Shown: positions 1 through 11,882 of the stretch, piece after piece
Position numbering within the stretch: the stretch's first letter is position 1
Layout: each line of letters opens with the position of its first letter
Assembly (NCBI GenBank): GCA_022457155.1
Contig: JAJGOT010000039.1
Location: 21,001 to 85,000, forward strand
Reading direction: 5' to 3'
DNA: 64,000 nt
DNA from: Cladopsammia gracilis
Taxonomy: Eukaryota; Cnidaria; Anthozoa; Scleractinia; Dendrophylliidae
Made by a program: the position numbers and the translations under genes
The notes under the pieces: generated by a model
The model's database searches: none
What the model was told of the DNA's origin: nothing
What the model saw: only the letters and a program-made list of their open reading frames with translations

Positions 1-206
1 GTGCTAAAATATAACATACAAGGCCTTCTTACTGTGTCATTTCGCACTATTTTTGCAAGCAATCAAAGAAATAAGTGCCATTAAAAACCATGACAAAGTC
101 CATCTGAGCAACCAGCATAAGACCAGCGAAAAACCCATGGGACACCCCACAGGTCAAATACTGTCATGAAGCAGACCGCTGACTTCATTGACTTGAGTTT
201 AACCAC

Positions 207-608
207 ACCAATATCACGCTAGCATGGCATGAAAATATACTTAATTTAATGGGGGAAAGAGTCCAGTATCAAAATCAGTACATCAATATTAGTAAAACTG
301 TAAAGTTTCGTAAAGATTGCTCGTATGCTGACGGAGATATGAGCTTTGAAACTTAGCACTCTGGCCTAATTTTTACAAAGAAATGTATGGGAAAAACACG
401 AAAACGAGGCTGGACGGGCAATCTATGCCCGTCCACCATACATTTCTTTGTAAAAATGCTCAGTTTCAAAATTTCATATCTTCGTCAGTTTTCTAGCAAT
501 CTTTACAAAACTTTGTAGTTTTACTAATATCGATATGCTGAATTTGATGCTGGGCTCTTTTTCCCAATAAACCAAATGTATTTTGTGCCATGCTAGCGTG
601 ATATTGGT
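207..608. repeat. Foldback (MITE-like) element, about 400 bp
   Basis: The outer 23 bp at 207-229 and 586-608 are reverse complements. The whole interior is a long imperfect inverted repeat around a GC-rich turn near 405-435 (GGACGGGCA / TGCCCGTCC). No coding capacity is evident. This is typical of a non-autonomous foldback DNA transposon; I cannot name the family and see no clear target duplication. Confidence 0.75.
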
Positions 609-2517
609 CTACTAGAAATTTTGCAGAAAAGGCGAATTTGAAGCCACAAATGCTGTATACTGACTGCTGTTAAGGCTTTTGGATTTTGGGAATGCACACA
701 AAGCAAACTTTGAGTTTTCTTCGTTTTACCAGGGCTAAAAATTGGCGGTTGCACAGTCGCCAGTGGCGAGTTAAAACTGACCAGGGCCACCAAAAGTTGA
801 GGTTTGATCGCCCGATGTGCAACTATGATACAGAATTTTGAAAAGTTGTAATGTAAATTATGCAAAGTACAAAGTTAAAATAAAACTCAATATGTAATTT
901 AATTGGACTATCTTTCTCCTCATTTCTTTTCCTCGACTCTAAGTTCATCAATTTTAGTGAATATTTAGTTCTGAAGTGGAAATTCCAAGCCGTTTTAACA
1001 GTGTTTCACGAGCGATCCACATTCACAACATAATTTTTATAGATGCCATTTTGATTTTGTGATTGCCACATGACTCTAGACTTAACCAGAGTTCCGTACA
1101 GGATGGTTTCGAAGTCGCACATGTTTTCGCTTTAAGAACAGACTTTACACTGGGATTGGAATCGATTGGAATATAGATTTGACACAAAGATGTGGCGATC
1201 CCTCCCCGGTTGTGAGCCACCGCCACCAAAAAAAAAGTGAAAAGTAAGGAAGATGTCTCCGAATGTATTAAAAATTACAAAAAGAACAAAAGGCAGCGGG
1301 CATTTCAAAACAGATGGAAAACAGGGAGGCCATGGCTAGTTTTCGGCGAAAACGCGATGTTGTGCTCAGTTTGAGTCTTACAAATATGCGAGGCAGTGAG
1401 GCATGCGAGGCATGGTGCGAGGCATGCGAGGCATGCGAGGCATAAAAAAAGTAACGACACAAACAATAAAAATAACTTTTTAATAGCTTTAACAATAACC
1501 TTAACAATACTAACAATAACTTGTAATAGTAACTATGAAAAAATACATTTAACACAACATAAACATAACACATAAGCACAACGAGCTTTTCATGGTATCC
1601 CTAATTCCCATCCAGTCATTGTTTATCTACAGGTCGAGCAGCTACTTTTCTCCTGGAGTCAAACATGGATCAAATTGGAGCGTCATCGTCGATGGGCAGT
1701 ATGGTCTTGTAAATGAATTGCGTGGAATCATAGTAATGCATCTTAATTTGGGGCAAAAGAAGAAGGTCCGCATTATCCAGTTCCGCATTTTGGTTCTGCA
1801 GTGACGGTCTGTTGAGACTTGTATATCATTATCACCGGTATGCAGAAGGGTTTTACGAGTGGCACATTTCGCATCTTTTGTGGAATTGCGTTGGTCTACA
1901 ACTGCGTTGGTCAACTGCGTTGGTCTTTCGAGTTTGGAAGGGAATTCTCGCCACGAAACCTAACTTGCGTCAAAATCTTGAAGCATGCGATATGTGCTAA
2001 GTCTTTAAAATCTGTTCACAATTTCTAGAGCAAGAAGGTGACATTTCACACCATTTTAATTCAGGAAAACTTTCGTCACGTGCTAGGCAACGGGTTTTTG
2101 GCGGCTTCCTTTAATTGGTGTTGCGCAGTACACACTCGCAAATCGCGGAAAATGAAAAGCGGGAAAAAAGACTTGCCAAAAAAGACTACACATTCAAGCG
2201 GGTTTAGCTGTGATTTTTTTTAACTCAAGATTCTTGAGGATTTGGATAGAATCAATACTGCTTGTGATTATTTTTATAGTTAAGATCTTCTCTGTATTTG
2301 TTATCAGTGAAAGATAAATCAGTATTTTATTTGCTTGCTCAATACTGTTAAAAATGTTTTATCAATTTTTACAAATTCTAATTAAAAACAAATAACAATA
2401 CACAATTATTAAATAATACCAAAGGAAAATTATGAATTACCTTCACGCTTGTTGTACGTGAATTTAACAGTTAAATTAGATTAATTAAAAATATAAATGT
2501 TCAACTGATCGAAACTG
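609..2517. other. Non-coding stretch, no gene recognised
   Basis: Open frames here are short, overlapping and low-complexity, and I recognise no protein. A short GAGGCATGC-type tandem repeat lies at 1388-1443. A related repeat in the opposite orientation lies at 8638-8702. Probably intergenic or intronic host sequence. Confidence 0.4.
1388..1443. repeat. Short tandem repeat, unit near GCGAGGCAT
   Basis: Several consecutive copies of a 9-10 bp GC-rich unit are seen. The reverse-complement version at 8638-8702 flanks the other side of the 2937-8398 retrotransposon. Confidence 0.6.
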
Positions 2518-2528
2518 ACCTCGTTGCT

Positions 2529-2703
2529 AGCCTGTTCCAGGCGTTCAGATAGTGGGGAAAGCGCGAATAGTTGGCCGGGAAGGCGCGAAGAAAAGCGAGC
2601 GAAAAAAAAGCGGGGCGGGGAGATTGAGATTTTCGCTCACTTTTCTTCGCGCCTTCCCCAACTATTCGCGCTTTCCCCACTATCTGAACGCCTGGAACAG
2701 GCT
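2529..2703. repeat. Foldback element with 11-bp flanking direct repeats
   Basis: Near-perfect inverted repeat of about 45 bp per arm, ends AGCCTGTTCC / GGAACAGGCT. It is bounded by the direct repeat ACCTCGTTGCT at 2518-2528 and 2704-2714, which looks like a target-site duplication. It is non-coding. A structurally similar element with a CTAGCCTG end lies at 52038-52165. Confidence 0.75.
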
Positions 2704-2936
2704 ACCTCGTTGCTGACAGAGACAACTTGGTGGCAGGCCATATAATCTTCGATTAAACTCATGGCTTCAGTAACTTTGACCTCTATAAACGTCGCAATAA
2801 ATTCGTAGAAACATCGATTTTTAACCCCTGACGGGTCCATCCGCAGGGTGAATCCTTTTTTTTTTCGCTTTCCAGCCGTCTATCCACCATCTATTTACGG
2901 TAAATACCGAATAATGTATATCAATTCAATGCTCTT

Positions 2937-3102
2937 CGCCAGTATTTATGTATGCTTTACATAGGTCAGCGGTTAGACCGCTTTCGTTGCTCATGCGCGT
3001 TTTCGCCTCTCCTCGTGCTCTTGTCCTGTTTTGGTTGTAGTTTACCTTTTCTGATTAAAAAGCCTTTTGTTGTGCTGTGTTGGAAAGCTTCGTTGACTGG
3101 CG
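2937..3102 (+). repeat. 5' LTR of the first retrotransposon
   Basis: Identical over 166 bp to 8233-8398. Short inverted ends CGCCAGT / ACTGGCG. Confidence 0.92.
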
Positions 3103-3114
3103 TGGTGGCAGCGG
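3103..3114 (+). promoter_or_regulatory. Primer-binding site, tRNA-Leu type
   Basis: TGGTGGCAGCGG immediately follows the 5' LTR. It is complementary to the 3' end (CCGCTGCCA plus CCA) of metazoan tRNA-Leu(AAG-type), as I recall that tRNA. It primes minus-strand DNA synthesis. Confidence 0.75.
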
Positions 3115-3212
3115 CGATCGAATTCCTCGCCGAAGAGCGGACAAAGTCGCTCTTAAACTCTCTCAAACGAGCCAACAGAAGTCGACATCACTACGAGCTG
3201 ACAACACAAGCC

Positions 3213-6200
3213 ATGGCTAGTATCCAACAAGCGCCGAAACAGTGGTGCCTATCCAAAACCGAAACCGTGAATTCCTTTGAGAATTGGAGGCAAAATCTCC
3301 TCTATACACTCTCGCTCGATCCCAACTTCGCACCGTTTCTTGTGGATGGCGCAACATGGGCCAAAAAGTCCAAAACTGACCCACTTCGAGGCTTCGAAGA
3401 CGATGGCGAGCCCGTTCCAACCACTAGACGCCGTACTGCCCAACAGAAGTTCAGTATGCTAGAGCTCATGCTTGGTCAAATTGCAAATTACTGCCCGATT
3501 ATATCTAGCAGTACCTTGGTCAAAAACTCCACCTCAATAGAATCCATATGGCACGCCATTCGACTCAATTTTGGCTTCCAGGTCACAGGTGCTCATTTTA
3601 TTGACTTTGTTGACATCCGATTAGAGCCTAACGAACGCCCTGAAGACCTCTACCAGAGTTTAATGGCATTTGTGGAAGATAGTCTGCTACATAGCAACAA
3701 CATCTCTCATCACGGTGAAAACTTGACTGAGGACGAAGAGTTGACTCCAACACTAGAGAACTTTGTTGTCCTTACATGGCTTAAGTTAATCCATCCAGAG
3801 CTACCAAGGCTAGTTAAGCAAAGATACGGCACTGAACTGCGATCTCGTACTCTAGCCTCCATCAAGCCTGAAATTTCCCAGGCTCTACAGTCCTTACTGG
3901 ATGAAATACGTTCCTCAGATGACGCTAAGGTCATGCGTGCTGCAGCTTCTAACTTCCACAGATCTACTCGTTCCAGTCGACCCGTCAACAAGGTCCCTAT
4001 TAGAGCCAACTACCGTGCTAAAACCTGCCCCCTGTGCAAGCAGTCAGGTCGTGCTGATCACACTCATTTTCTAAGTGAATGCCTCAACCTGCCAGAAGAT
4101 GACCGCCGTTACATTGCCAAGGCCCGGCAAGTGGCTGATATTCTGGACAACGACCCATTGCTCGACACAAGCAATAACCATATTAGTACTCGTGAGAGCG
4201 AAGTGTGTGAGAATTTTGATCCTGACCCCCCAACTGCTGCCCTCCGGATACAGGTTAGACAGTCCCCTTACATGGACATGTTCTACCGCCACTATCCCGT
4301 CCGACTTACCATCGACAGCGGCGCTACAGGCAATATGATCCGCCTCTCTGCTGTTCAACGACTTGGTGCTGAGGTCTACCAGAGCGCTCAATCCGCCCAT
4401 CAGGCTGACGGATCCTCCCCTTTAAAAGTTATTGGGGAAACCCGCCTGCCCCTTACTCGTGGGAACCACCAGTTCCAATTTGAAGGCCTGGTTGTTGAAA
4501 ACCTGGACGTTGACATACTTGCCGGTACCCCTTTCATGGAGCTAAATGACATCGCTGTGCGCCCCGCTAGGCGTCAGGTCATCTTAGGCGACAACACCAC
4601 CTATTCCTACGGTTCAGCCTCTCCTAAAGCCAATGATCAATCTGTCCGTCGTGCAGTCGTCCTTCGTGCTCCTCCTACTACGACCACTGTATGGCCAGGA
4701 GAATTCCTGGAGGTAAGCCTACCTCCCGACACCCCAATGGATGCCAAGTACGCCCTCGAACCACGCAGTGATCTCCCTCGTGTACAAATGTCCTCGGCAT
4801 CGCAACCTTGGCCACCTCCCAGTATCGTGTCCAGTGTCGCAGGCAGGATCCGCATTCCCAACCACTCCAGCGAGCCACTCGTTTTCAAACGCAATCAGCA
4901 TTTTTGTCAAGTTAGCCCCGTCTTTGTACCTTCAAGCCCCACCGACGATGGTAACTCAGTCAAACCCATCCCGCCGAAGACCTCCTCACCTCCCACTTCA
5001 TTCCATTCCTCCCAGGTCAGCATCGACCCAGACAACCTACTTCCTCCTACAGTGTCGGCTGAATTCCATTCACTACTGCATGAGTTTGACAGCGTCTTCG
5101 ATCCTAACTTTCCAGGGTACAATGGAGCAGTTGGCCCCTTTCAATCCAAGGTAAACATGGGCCCCGTAGAGCCCCCTCAGCGCAAAGGCCGCCTACCTCA
5201 ATATGCCCCCAACAAGCTCTTAGAACTGCAACAGAAGTTTGATGAGCTTGAACAACTTGGTGTGTTCAAACGCCCCGAGGACGCCGGAATCTCAGTCGAG
5301 TACCTCAACCCTTCTTTCCTTGTAAAAAAAAGCAATGGTGGCCATCGCCTCGTTACCGCGTTCGCAGACGTGGGCCGCTACAGCAAGCCCCAGCCATCCC
5401 TCATGCCCAATGTGGATTCTACTCTGCGCCTCATTGCTCAGTGGAAGCATATCGCTGCAACAGATCTCACAAGCGCATTCTATCAGATCCCACTTGCAAG
5501 CGAATCTATGAGATATTGTGGTGTGGCGACTCCATTCCGTGGTGTTCGTGTTTACGCGCGCTCCGCAATGGGCATGCCCGGATCAGAAACAGCCTTAGAG
5601 GAGCTCATGTGCAGGGTTCTAGGAGATCTACTTCAGGAAGGCATTGTTGCAAAAATTGCGGATGACTTGTACTGTGGTGGTGACACCCCTACTGATTTAC
5701 TACACAATTGGAAACGAGTCTTGTCTGCCTTAGCCAACTGTGATCTGCGTCTGTCTGCATCAAAGACAGTAATCAACCCTAAATCGACCATGATCTTAGG
5801 ATGGATCTGGTCCTCTGACAGCCTCCGTGCTTGCCCTCACCGAATCGCAACTCTTGCCTCATGCTCCGCCCCCGACACTGTGGGTCGCATGAAGTCGTTT
5901 ATTGGCGCGTACAAAGTGTTAGCCAGAGTCCTTCCAGGCTGCTCTAAGCTACTGGCCCCCCTTGATGATGTGGTCGCAGGCCGCTTGTCAAAAGAGGAAA
6001 TCCTGTGGACTGATGACCTCCGCTCTGCATTCTCTACTGCTCAAGCCTCGCTCTCCTCACACCGCACAATCACATTGCCACGACCTAATGACCAGCTCTG
6101 GATCGTAACAGATGGCGCCTCAAAAAATCCTGGAATTGGTGCCACTCTTTACGTAACACGTTCTGACAGCCTTCATCTTGCGGGATTTTTTAGCGCTAAA

Positions 6201-7166
6201 CTGAGAAGTCATCAGCTATCGTGGCTCCCCTGTGAGATAGAGGCCTTAGCCATTGCTACAGCCACAAAGCACTTCAGTCCATACCTCGTACAGTCTAATC
6301 ACAAGGCATGTATTCTCTTAGATAGCCAACCATGCGTTCAGGCTTACGAGAAACTATGCAGAGGAGAGTTCTCTGCCAGCCCACGTGTTTCCACCTTTCT
6401 TTCCACTGTCAGTCGCTATCAAGCAACCGTCCGCCACGTGTCCGGGTCTGCCATTTTGCCCTCAGACTTTGCCAGTCGGAACGCCCCCGATTGCAACGAC
6501 CCAAAGTGCCAAGTGTGCAGCTTCATCTCCCACACAGAAGACTCAGTAGTACGTCATACATCCATTCAAGATGTGCTGACGGGGACTGCTAGGCTCCCGT
6601 TCACTAACAGACCAGCCTGGCTAGCCATACAATCTGATTGTCCAGACCTTCGCCGCACTCATGCCCACCTGAAACAGGGCACCCGGCCATCCAAAAAAGT
6701 AACTAATGTTAAGGATGTGAAAAGGTACTTAAATGTGGCTACGATCTCCAAAGATGGCCTTCTTGTCGTCAAATGCACAGAGCCTTTAACTACAACACGC
6801 GAGCGAATTATAGTTCCACGACAAGTCCTCGATGGTCTTTTAGTGTCACTACACATCCAGTTCTGCCACCCGTCAGCCCACCAACTGAAGATGGCAGTCA
6901 GCCGCTACCTTTTCGCCCTCGATATGGACAAAGCCGTCAACCGTGTCACCAGCAGTTGTTACAGTTGTGCTGCCCCCGCAAGACACCTCATGCCGCCATT
7001 GAGCAGTCCTCTTGTGCTCCACCAGAAGCTGTTGGAGTGTCTTTCGCTGCCGATGTTGTCAAACGTGCACGTCAACTCATACTCGTCGTGCGTGAATGCG
7101 TCACATCTTACACTTCCACTCTACTTCTGGAGGACGAACGACGCCCTACCCTTCGTGACGCACTGA
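3213..7166 (+). CDS. Gag-protease-RT-RNase H polyprotein
   Basis: The frame is open from inside the LTR (2952). I take the ATG at 3213, after the PBS, as the start. An N-terminal gag-like region of roughly 270 residues is followed by a Cys/His knuckle variant (CPLC...H...H...C, about 4026-4083). Next come an aspartic protease with DSGATG (near 4315), an RT whose catalytic box reads IADDLYCGG (near 5656-5685), and an RNase H starting at TDGAS (near 6108). An HHCC-like zinc region of the integrase begins near 6850 (CysSerCys near 6965). The true frame is lost near 6970-7010, and the last roughly 55 codons here are out of frame. Integrase continues in the next entry. The product would be the structural and replication polyprotein of the element. 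Confidence 0.85.
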   Translation: MASIQQAPKQWCLSKTETVNSFENWRQNLLYTLSLDPNFAPFLVDGATWAKKSKTDPLRGFEDDGEPVPTTRRRTAQQKFSMLELMLGQIANYCPIISSSTLVKNSTSIESIWHAIRLNFGFQVTGAHFIDFVDIRLEPNERPEDLYQSLMAFVEDSLLHSNNISHHGENLTEDEELTPTLENFVVLTWLKLIHPELPRLVKQRYGTELRSRTLASIKPEISQALQSLLDEIRSSDDAKVMRAAASNFHRSTRSSRPVNKVPIRANYRAKTCPLCKQSGRADHTHFLSECLNLPEDDRRYIAKARQVADILDNDPLLDTSNNHISTRESEVCENFDPDPPTAALRIQVRQSPYMDMFYRHYPVRLTIDSGATGNMIRLSAVQRLGAEVYQSAQSAHQADGSSPLKVIGETRLPLTRGNHQFQFEGLVVENLDVDILAGTPFMELNDIAVRPARRQVILGDNTTYSYGSASPKANDQSVRRAVVLRAPPTTTTVWPGEFLEVSLPPDTPMDAKYALEPRSDLPRVQMSSASQPWPPPSIVSSVAGRIRIPNHSSEPLVFKRNQHFCQVSPVFVPSSPTDDGNSVKPIPPKTSSPPTSFHSSQVSIDPDNLLPPTVSAEFHSLLHEFDSVFDPNFPGYNGAVGPFQSKVNMGPVEPPQRKGRLPQYAPNKLLELQQKFDELEQLGVFKRPEDAGISVEYLNPSFLVKKSNGGHRLVTAFADVGRYSKPQPSLMPNVDSTLRLIAQWKHIAATDLTSAFYQIPLASESMRYCGVATPFRGVRVYARSAMGMPGSETALEELMCRVLGDLLQEGIVAKIADDLYCGGDTPTDLLHNWKRVLSALANCDLRLSASKTVINPKSTMILGWIWSSDSLRACPHRIATLASCSAPDTVGRMKSFIGAYKVLARVLPGCSKLLAPLDDVVAGRLSKEEILWTDDLRSAFSTAQASLSSHRTITLPRPNDQLWIVTDGASKNPGIGATLYVTRSDSLHLAGFFSAKLRSHQLSWLPCEIEALAIATATKHFSPYLVQSNHKACILLDSQPCVQAYEKLCRGEFSASPRVSTFLSTVSRYQATVRHVSGSAILPSDFASRNAPDCNDPKCQVCSFISHTEDSVVRHTSIQDVLTGTARLPFTNRPAWLAIQSDCPDLRRTHAHLKQGTRPSKKVTNVKDVKRYLNVATISKDGLLVVKCTEPLTTTRERIIVPRQVLDGLLVSLHIQFCHPSAHQLKMAVSRYLFALDMDKAVNRVTSSCYSCAAPARHLMPPLSSPLVLHQKLLECLSLPMLSNVHVNSYSSCVNASHLTLPLYFWRTNDALPFVTH

Positions 7167-7867
7167 TCCGCCTGTGCATACCATTACGTCCACTAGACGG
7201 TCCACCCGCTGTCATCCGTACAGATCCTGCCCCTGGATTTAGAGCCATTGTTGGTGACGAGTTACTAAGCCACCACAGACTAACTGTGGAGCTTGGTCGT
7301 GTAAAGAATCACAACAAAAACCCTGTAGCGGAAAAAGCCATTCAAGAACTTCAACAGGAAATTCTTCGACGTGATCCTTTGGGTGGAGCTGTATCTCCTC
7401 TAGACCTGTCCATAACCACCGAGACTTTGAACTCACGCATTCGCTTCCGAGGATTATCCGCTCGCGAAATGTGGACGCAACGGGATCAATTTTCCAACAG
7501 TCAAGTACCACTAGTTGACCAAGAGTTAATCTCTAAACAACACGAGCTGCGTGACAAGAATCATCCCCACAGTGAAACGTCTAAGAGCCCGCTTAAACGA
7601 TACCTTCCTACCCAACACCTATCAGTGGGAGACTTGATCTACATCCACTCAGACCGCAACAAATCCTGCTCCAGAGATCGATACTTGGTCGTCTCTGTCG
7701 AAGGTTCCTGGTGTAATGTCCAAAAGTTTGTCGGGTCTCAGTTAAGAAGCTTATCCTACCGCGTTAAGAAGTCTGAATGCTACAAGGTCCCCCCCTTGAG
7801 GTTAGCAGTACCAGCAACTATGCGAACTCAAGTGACGATACCTCTGAGGATGAAGATGTGCCAGTAG
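6970..7867 (+). pseudogene. Integrase core of the first retrotransposon (frame-shifted)
   Basis: An open frame continues the polyprotein after a frameshift near 6970-7010. The DDE catalytic triad can be placed at an Asp in FAADVV (near 7058), the Asp in IRTDPAPG (near 7220) and the Glu in NPVAEKAI (near 7335). The C-terminal part ([15 protein letters not shown]) resembles the usual small beta-rich DNA-binding domain. The frame is lost again at a C-run near 7788. One-base errors at homopolymers, or real decay, would explain both breaks. Confidence 0.75.
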
Positions 7868-8091
7868 CACCAACACCTCCTCCCCCTCCACCACCAGACA
7901 TACCGTGTGAGATTTCCACCCCAGCTGCCCAAGTCGCCCCAACTCATCAGGACCTACCTGTCGCATGCGACACTCCCCCGATAGAGCCTATAGCAAGTGA
8001 GAATCCAGCTCCTGAAACCACACCTCCTAGACGGTCATCTCGACAACGCCGGCCTCCAGTGCACTTTGCAGACTATGTTACTAACTTTTAG
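7777..8091 (+). pseudogene. C-terminal tail of the retrotransposon integrase
   Basis: This continues the integrase frame after the C-run near 7788. It holds an acidic and proline-rich segment (a run of seven prolines near 7885-7905) and ends in a basic RRSSRQRRP stretch, as Gypsy-like integrase tails often do. It stops at 8089-8091, about 140 bp before the 3' LTR. Confidence 0.65.
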
Positions 8092-8232
8092 TCAATAAGA
8101 ACACTGCTAGAAATATGAACTCTCGTTCAGTCTTATACTGTACATTTACCGTGTTCCGGTTTTCTAAGAGACTTGACAATGATTGTTTTTGCCTTTATTG
8201 CTCCAAAAAAAAAATAAAAAAAAAGGCGATCA

Positions 8233-8398
8233 CGCCAGTATTTATGTATGCTTTACATAGGTCAGCGGTTAGACCGCTTTCGTTGCTCATGCGCGTTTTC
8301 GCCTCTCCTCGTGCTCTTGTCCTGTTTTGGTTGTAGTTTACCTTTTCTGATTAAAAAGCCTTTTGTTGTGCTGTGTTGGAAAGCTTCGTTGACTGGCG
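8233..8398 (+). repeat. 3' LTR of the first retrotransposon
   Basis: Identical to 2937-3102. It is preceded by an A-rich purine tract (about 8205-8226) that could serve as the polypurine primer. Confidence 0.92.
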
Positions 8399-9485
8399 CT
8401 TGTTCAGCATGATTAACAAGGCAAAAATCGAAAAAAAAAATCAGAAAAAATCACTTTCTCTACAAATATACAAATAAATGATGAGGATTTACTTTCACTT
8501 GATTCAATATCACTTGATTAGAAATCGTGAAGACGAATCGTAAAGAATCGAAAACCAAGCTCCTCGTGCACTCGTACCGATCACAACGTGGAAAGGAAGA
8601 ACTTCAAGGGGTTTTCTGAATAAAAACCGTAAACCGCGCACCATGCCTCGCATACCTCGCACGCCTCCCACCATGTCTCGCATGCCTCGCATCCCTCACT
8701 GGCTCGCAGTTTGCAACGACCCGCTCAGTTTCAACACCTCAAATGATTTTATATTGCCAAATGAATGACCGAAATGTTAAAAAAATGTCTCAGGGCATTA
8801 CTGAGGGCATAATTTGCCTTTTTGTGTTCTTTCCTTTTAGTTAACGCTATGTTAAAAGCCATGGGGTGTTTATTCAAGTTTTTTGTTTTAAACTAGAGGA
8901 AATTGAGGATGGGCCACTAAGAATTCAAGGAAACTGGCCCGACTGGCGACTAAGCACTGGAGTTAAGTTTTAGCCCTCAGGTTTTACTCCCCAGTTCTTT
9001 TTCATTCTTCTTCCATTGTTTCCCTCGTTGCTGGCCTTTCACTAGACTTTGTTCATGTGGTAAAAGTTTGCTGGAAAATGCCGCAGGAAATGAAATTTTT
9101 TAACAAGAAGTGGCAAGTGGTAGGAAGACCAGATTTTCTTTGACTTTTGCCAGTCAAATCTGACAGATTTTTCATGAATATTCACGAGATCTCTCTCATT
9201 TTGGCACTTTTTGAAAGGTTTCTTTCTTCTGCATGAATTAGTTATGAAAGAAATCTTTTATCATAAAAAGGGATGGCATCACAAATGATGAAGGACTGTG
9301 GTTCAGTCACCGGCGTTTTCAAGTGTTTGAGGTGTCAATGGGTTAACTTTGCCTAAATTGCATGTATAGCCACATCAAACAATTTATGGTATATTATAAT
9401 ATTAGTAGTGTAATTGGTTTCATTACATACTGGTTAACATAGCAATACACACCAAAATGAGTGCAAAGTGCAGGGAAAAGTTGTA
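8399..9485. other. Non-coding spacer, no gene recognised
   Basis: I see no protein match in this stretch. It contains the CCTCGCATG-type short repeat at 8638-8702, the inverted counterpart of 1388-1443, and otherwise AT-rich host-like sequence. Confidence 0.4.
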
Positions 9486-9490
9486 ATACG
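9486..9490. repeat. Gypsy target-site duplication, left copy (ATACG)
   Basis: Directly repeated at 49707-49711, immediately outside the two LTRs. Confidence 0.9.
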
Positions 9491-9660
9491 TGTACTGTTC
9501 CGCGGCGGATGGCAACACAATATCACTCGATTCACTCAGAACTCAACATGTTTAATAATGCTCGCCATGTGATACAAAGATGGCCGCCAACAACTCTATC
9601 CATAATGCTTTGCGGTTTAAAACATACGCATACATGAAGTATTAATACAGGAACACTACA
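9491..9660 (-). repeat. Gypsy 3' LTR (element on minus strand)
   Basis: TG...CA bounded. It matches 49537-49706 over 170 bp with one visible difference near 9537 (C versus T). Confidence 0.95.
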
Positions 9661-9673
9661 TCCCTTCCTTTCC
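9661..9673 (-). promoter_or_regulatory. Gypsy polypurine tract
   Basis: On the minus strand GGAAAGGAAGGGA directly abuts the 3' LTR, the expected position of the plus-strand primer. Confidence 0.8.
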
Positions 9674-9798
9674 GCTATAACTGTATAAATGTTTTGACAC
9701 TATTATGGTTTTAAGTATACCACTGGTTAAACAAATAAAATGTCAACAAGAGTTCCTAACGTCAACAACAATTTCTTACAGATGCATGAAGTTGTCTC

Positions 9799-10131
9799 TT
9801 AAAGTTTACTCAAAACATAATCTTTAAGTCTCTCCGGTAGTTTGATTGTCCTCTTTGGCCTTGAACACTCTAAGTCAGCAGACTTTAAGTTGGACGTGTC
9901 TGTGTCTTTGCCCTTAGTGTCCATGTCTTCAATCTCAGTGTCCCCTGGGTCAAGTTCTACTTCATCAGATGAAATATATGGTTTTACCCAAGAACTGTCT
10001 CTTCTGTACACAGCTCCTTAACTGGATTTCACAGTTACTTCATGTTTATCCTTTGCTAACACAGTGTATGGCTCTGGCTCAAAGTTTGGCGCTAGTTTTC
10101 CAGTACTCTTAGTGTTCAGCAGTACCCGATC
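9799..10131 (-). pseudogene. Gypsy pol C-terminal tail
   Basis: The open segment 9799-10011 ends RLKDYV.., a common end of Gypsy integrase tails after a basic RPKRTIK stretch. The part linking it to the integrase (10012-10131) carries an in-frame TGA (after VP near 10131) and a TAA near 10018. The pol gene is therefore inactivated here at least twice by substitutions. Confidence 0.7.
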
Positions 10132-11238
10132 TCATGGAACTATCGAACTCGGTAACGCACCACGCTTTCCATCAGCATAGGCTTTCTGTGTTAATTTGTC
10201 ACTCCAGTCTCTGTCCCTAATACTCTCATTAATCACTGACTTGTCTGGTCTTAACTCTGGTAATTTGGTTTTGATCTCCCTGCCAAACATCAGAAAGGCA
10301 GGCGTTGCACCTGTACCGACTTGAGGTGTTGACCTGTATGCCAGGAGGAATTTCGGCAGTTCTTCCGTCCACCTCTTCCCTTCTACCTCTGCAATCTTTA
10401 GGGTCTTCAATAAAGTCCTGTTCTGCCGTTCCACATCGCCGTTGGCTTGTGGCCAAAGCGGTGGTGATCTCCTATGCTCAATTCCACACTCATGTAAGAA
10501 CTCCTCGAATTCTTTACTCACAAATTGTGGACCGTTATCCGTCTTGAGTGAATAGGGGTATCCAAATCTAGGGAAGACTCCTGTCAAGGCCTCGACTATC
10601 TTGGGTGTGGTAGTTGACCGCATAACTACCACCTCGTAATAACGACTATAATAATCAACCATGACTAGTAAGTTTTCTCCGCTGGGCATTGGCCCCATAA
10701 GGTCTGCTGCGACATCTTGCCAAGGTCCAGTAGGCGGTTCGGTTCTCTGCATTGGTTCAGGAAGTGAAAAGTGACCCACAACCTGACACCCATGACAGCC
10801 TTTGCACATCCGCTCTGTGTCGCTGTCCATTTTAGGCCACCACACCTTGGTCCTCAGCCTACTCTTCGTTTTTACGACGCTCTGGTGTCCTTCGTGGGCT
10901 GCTTCCAATACCGATTTCCTGAGACTCTGGGGTATCACGATCCTATCTCCCCGGAGCACTAGTTTTCCTATGGTACACAGTTCGTTCTTCACACATACAT
11001 AGCCTGGCATCTTGCACTGCGACCAATCGCCTGTGTGGATGTACTGGCGCACACTTGCTAATTCTGGATCGTTCTCTGACTCCCTCTCAATCTCCCATGG
11101 AGTCAAGGTAGCCGGCGTACTTTCTTGGGCAAGAAATCTGACGATATCCTCTTTCTCACTGCTGGGATCCTTTGGATTGGCCTGGTTCAGACGGGACAAC
11201 GCATCTGCAATGTTTGTCTTTCCGGGGCGGTACACCAC
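10132..11238 (-). pseudogene. Gypsy integrase (plus end of RNase H)
   Basis: Starting after the conserved RNase H/connection motif VYRPGKTNIADALSR, it has the integrase zinc region (CKGCHGCQ). The catalytic DDE core shows Asp in VAADLMG, Asp in LKTDNGPQF and Glu in NGDVERQNR. The GPQF and W-P-Q-A-NG-x-x-E features are typical of Ty3/Gypsy. Upstream it is separated from RNase H by an in-frame TAG (near 11243). Downstream it ends at a TGA that looks like a mutated Arg codon. The family's role is strand transfer of the cDNA. Confidence 0.85.
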
Positions 11239-11253
11239 TCGGTAGTTGTAACA

Positions 11254-11844
11254 CTATAGGCGAAGTACCCAACGTTCGATCCTCGCGGATGGTTTGGATG
11301 TTCTGCTGAAGATGCACTCCAGGGGTTTGTGGTCTGTTTCTAGCTCAAAATCGCGCCCATACACGTAGAGGTTCATCCTCTCGCATGCCCAGACTAGAGC
11401 CAGCGCCTCCTTCTCGGTTTGTGCATAACGCCTTTTAACCGCTGTAAGATTTCTCGAAGCATATGACACTGCTCTCCATTCACCATCTTGCAATTGCAGC
11501 AACACCGCTCCTAGCCCATCCGGCCCCGCATCCGCCACGATTCTTGTCTTGTAGTCACCCCTAAAGTAGACAAGCGCATTTGCTGATGTCATCAGTTGTT
11601 TCAACTTCTCAAATGCGACCTGCTGTTCATTGCCCCAGACAAAGGGCTCTTCTTTCCTGAGTAATTTCCGTAGAGGTTCTGCCACTTGTGAAAAGTTGGG
11701 GATGAACTTTGATGAGTACTGCACAAGCTGTACAAACGACCGTACCTCTGACGTATTCTTCGGAGCCTGCGCATCCACAACTGCAGCAACCTTCTCGCTT
11801 GGTGCAACCCCTTCACCACTAAGGTCATGCCCAAAAAAGGTCAA
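11254..11844 (-). pseudogene. Gypsy RT thumb and RNase H
   Basis: It begins FFGHDLSGEG, the conserved region after the RT palm, and runs into RNase H. The active-site residues are visible: Asp in VADAGPDG, Glu in TEKEALA and Asp in LETDHKPL. It ends at an in-frame TAG after the motif RIERWVLRL. It belongs with the RT palm segment 11883-12716, from which it is separated by a one-base frameshift near 11880. Confidence 0.85.
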
Positions 11845-11882
11845 TCTATGCAGTCTGAACCCACACTTCGCACCATTCAGAG

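Larger units (their letters stand above)
2937..8398 (+). mobile_element. LTR retrotransposon (Ty3/Gypsy-like), nearly intact
   Basis: Two identical 166-bp LTRs flank gag, aspartic protease, reverse transcriptase, RNase H and a DDE integrase, in that order. The LTRs begin CGCCAGT and end ACTGGCG, so their own ends are inverted repeats. A 12-bp PBS directly follows the 5' LTR. There is no env. Identical LTRs mean a recent insertion, although the pol frame is broken near 6970-7010 and again near 7790. Only CTT is shared at the two flanks, so the target duplication is not convincing. Order PR-RT-RH-IN excludes Copia; assignment to a Gypsy-like clade rather than BEL is inference. Confidence 0.9.

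Noticed and set aside
1268..1579. Minus-strand 103-codon frame rich in Tyr, Leu and SHASHAS
   Set aside because: Translation of low-complexity and tandem-repeat DNA with no recognisable features.
8115..8336. Short ORF across the 3' LTR
   Set aside because: It reads through LTR sequence and a poly-A tract and has no protein features.
9661..10131. Envelope gene in the Gypsy element
   Set aside because: Only about 470 bp lie between integrase and the 3' LTR, filled by the integrase tail.
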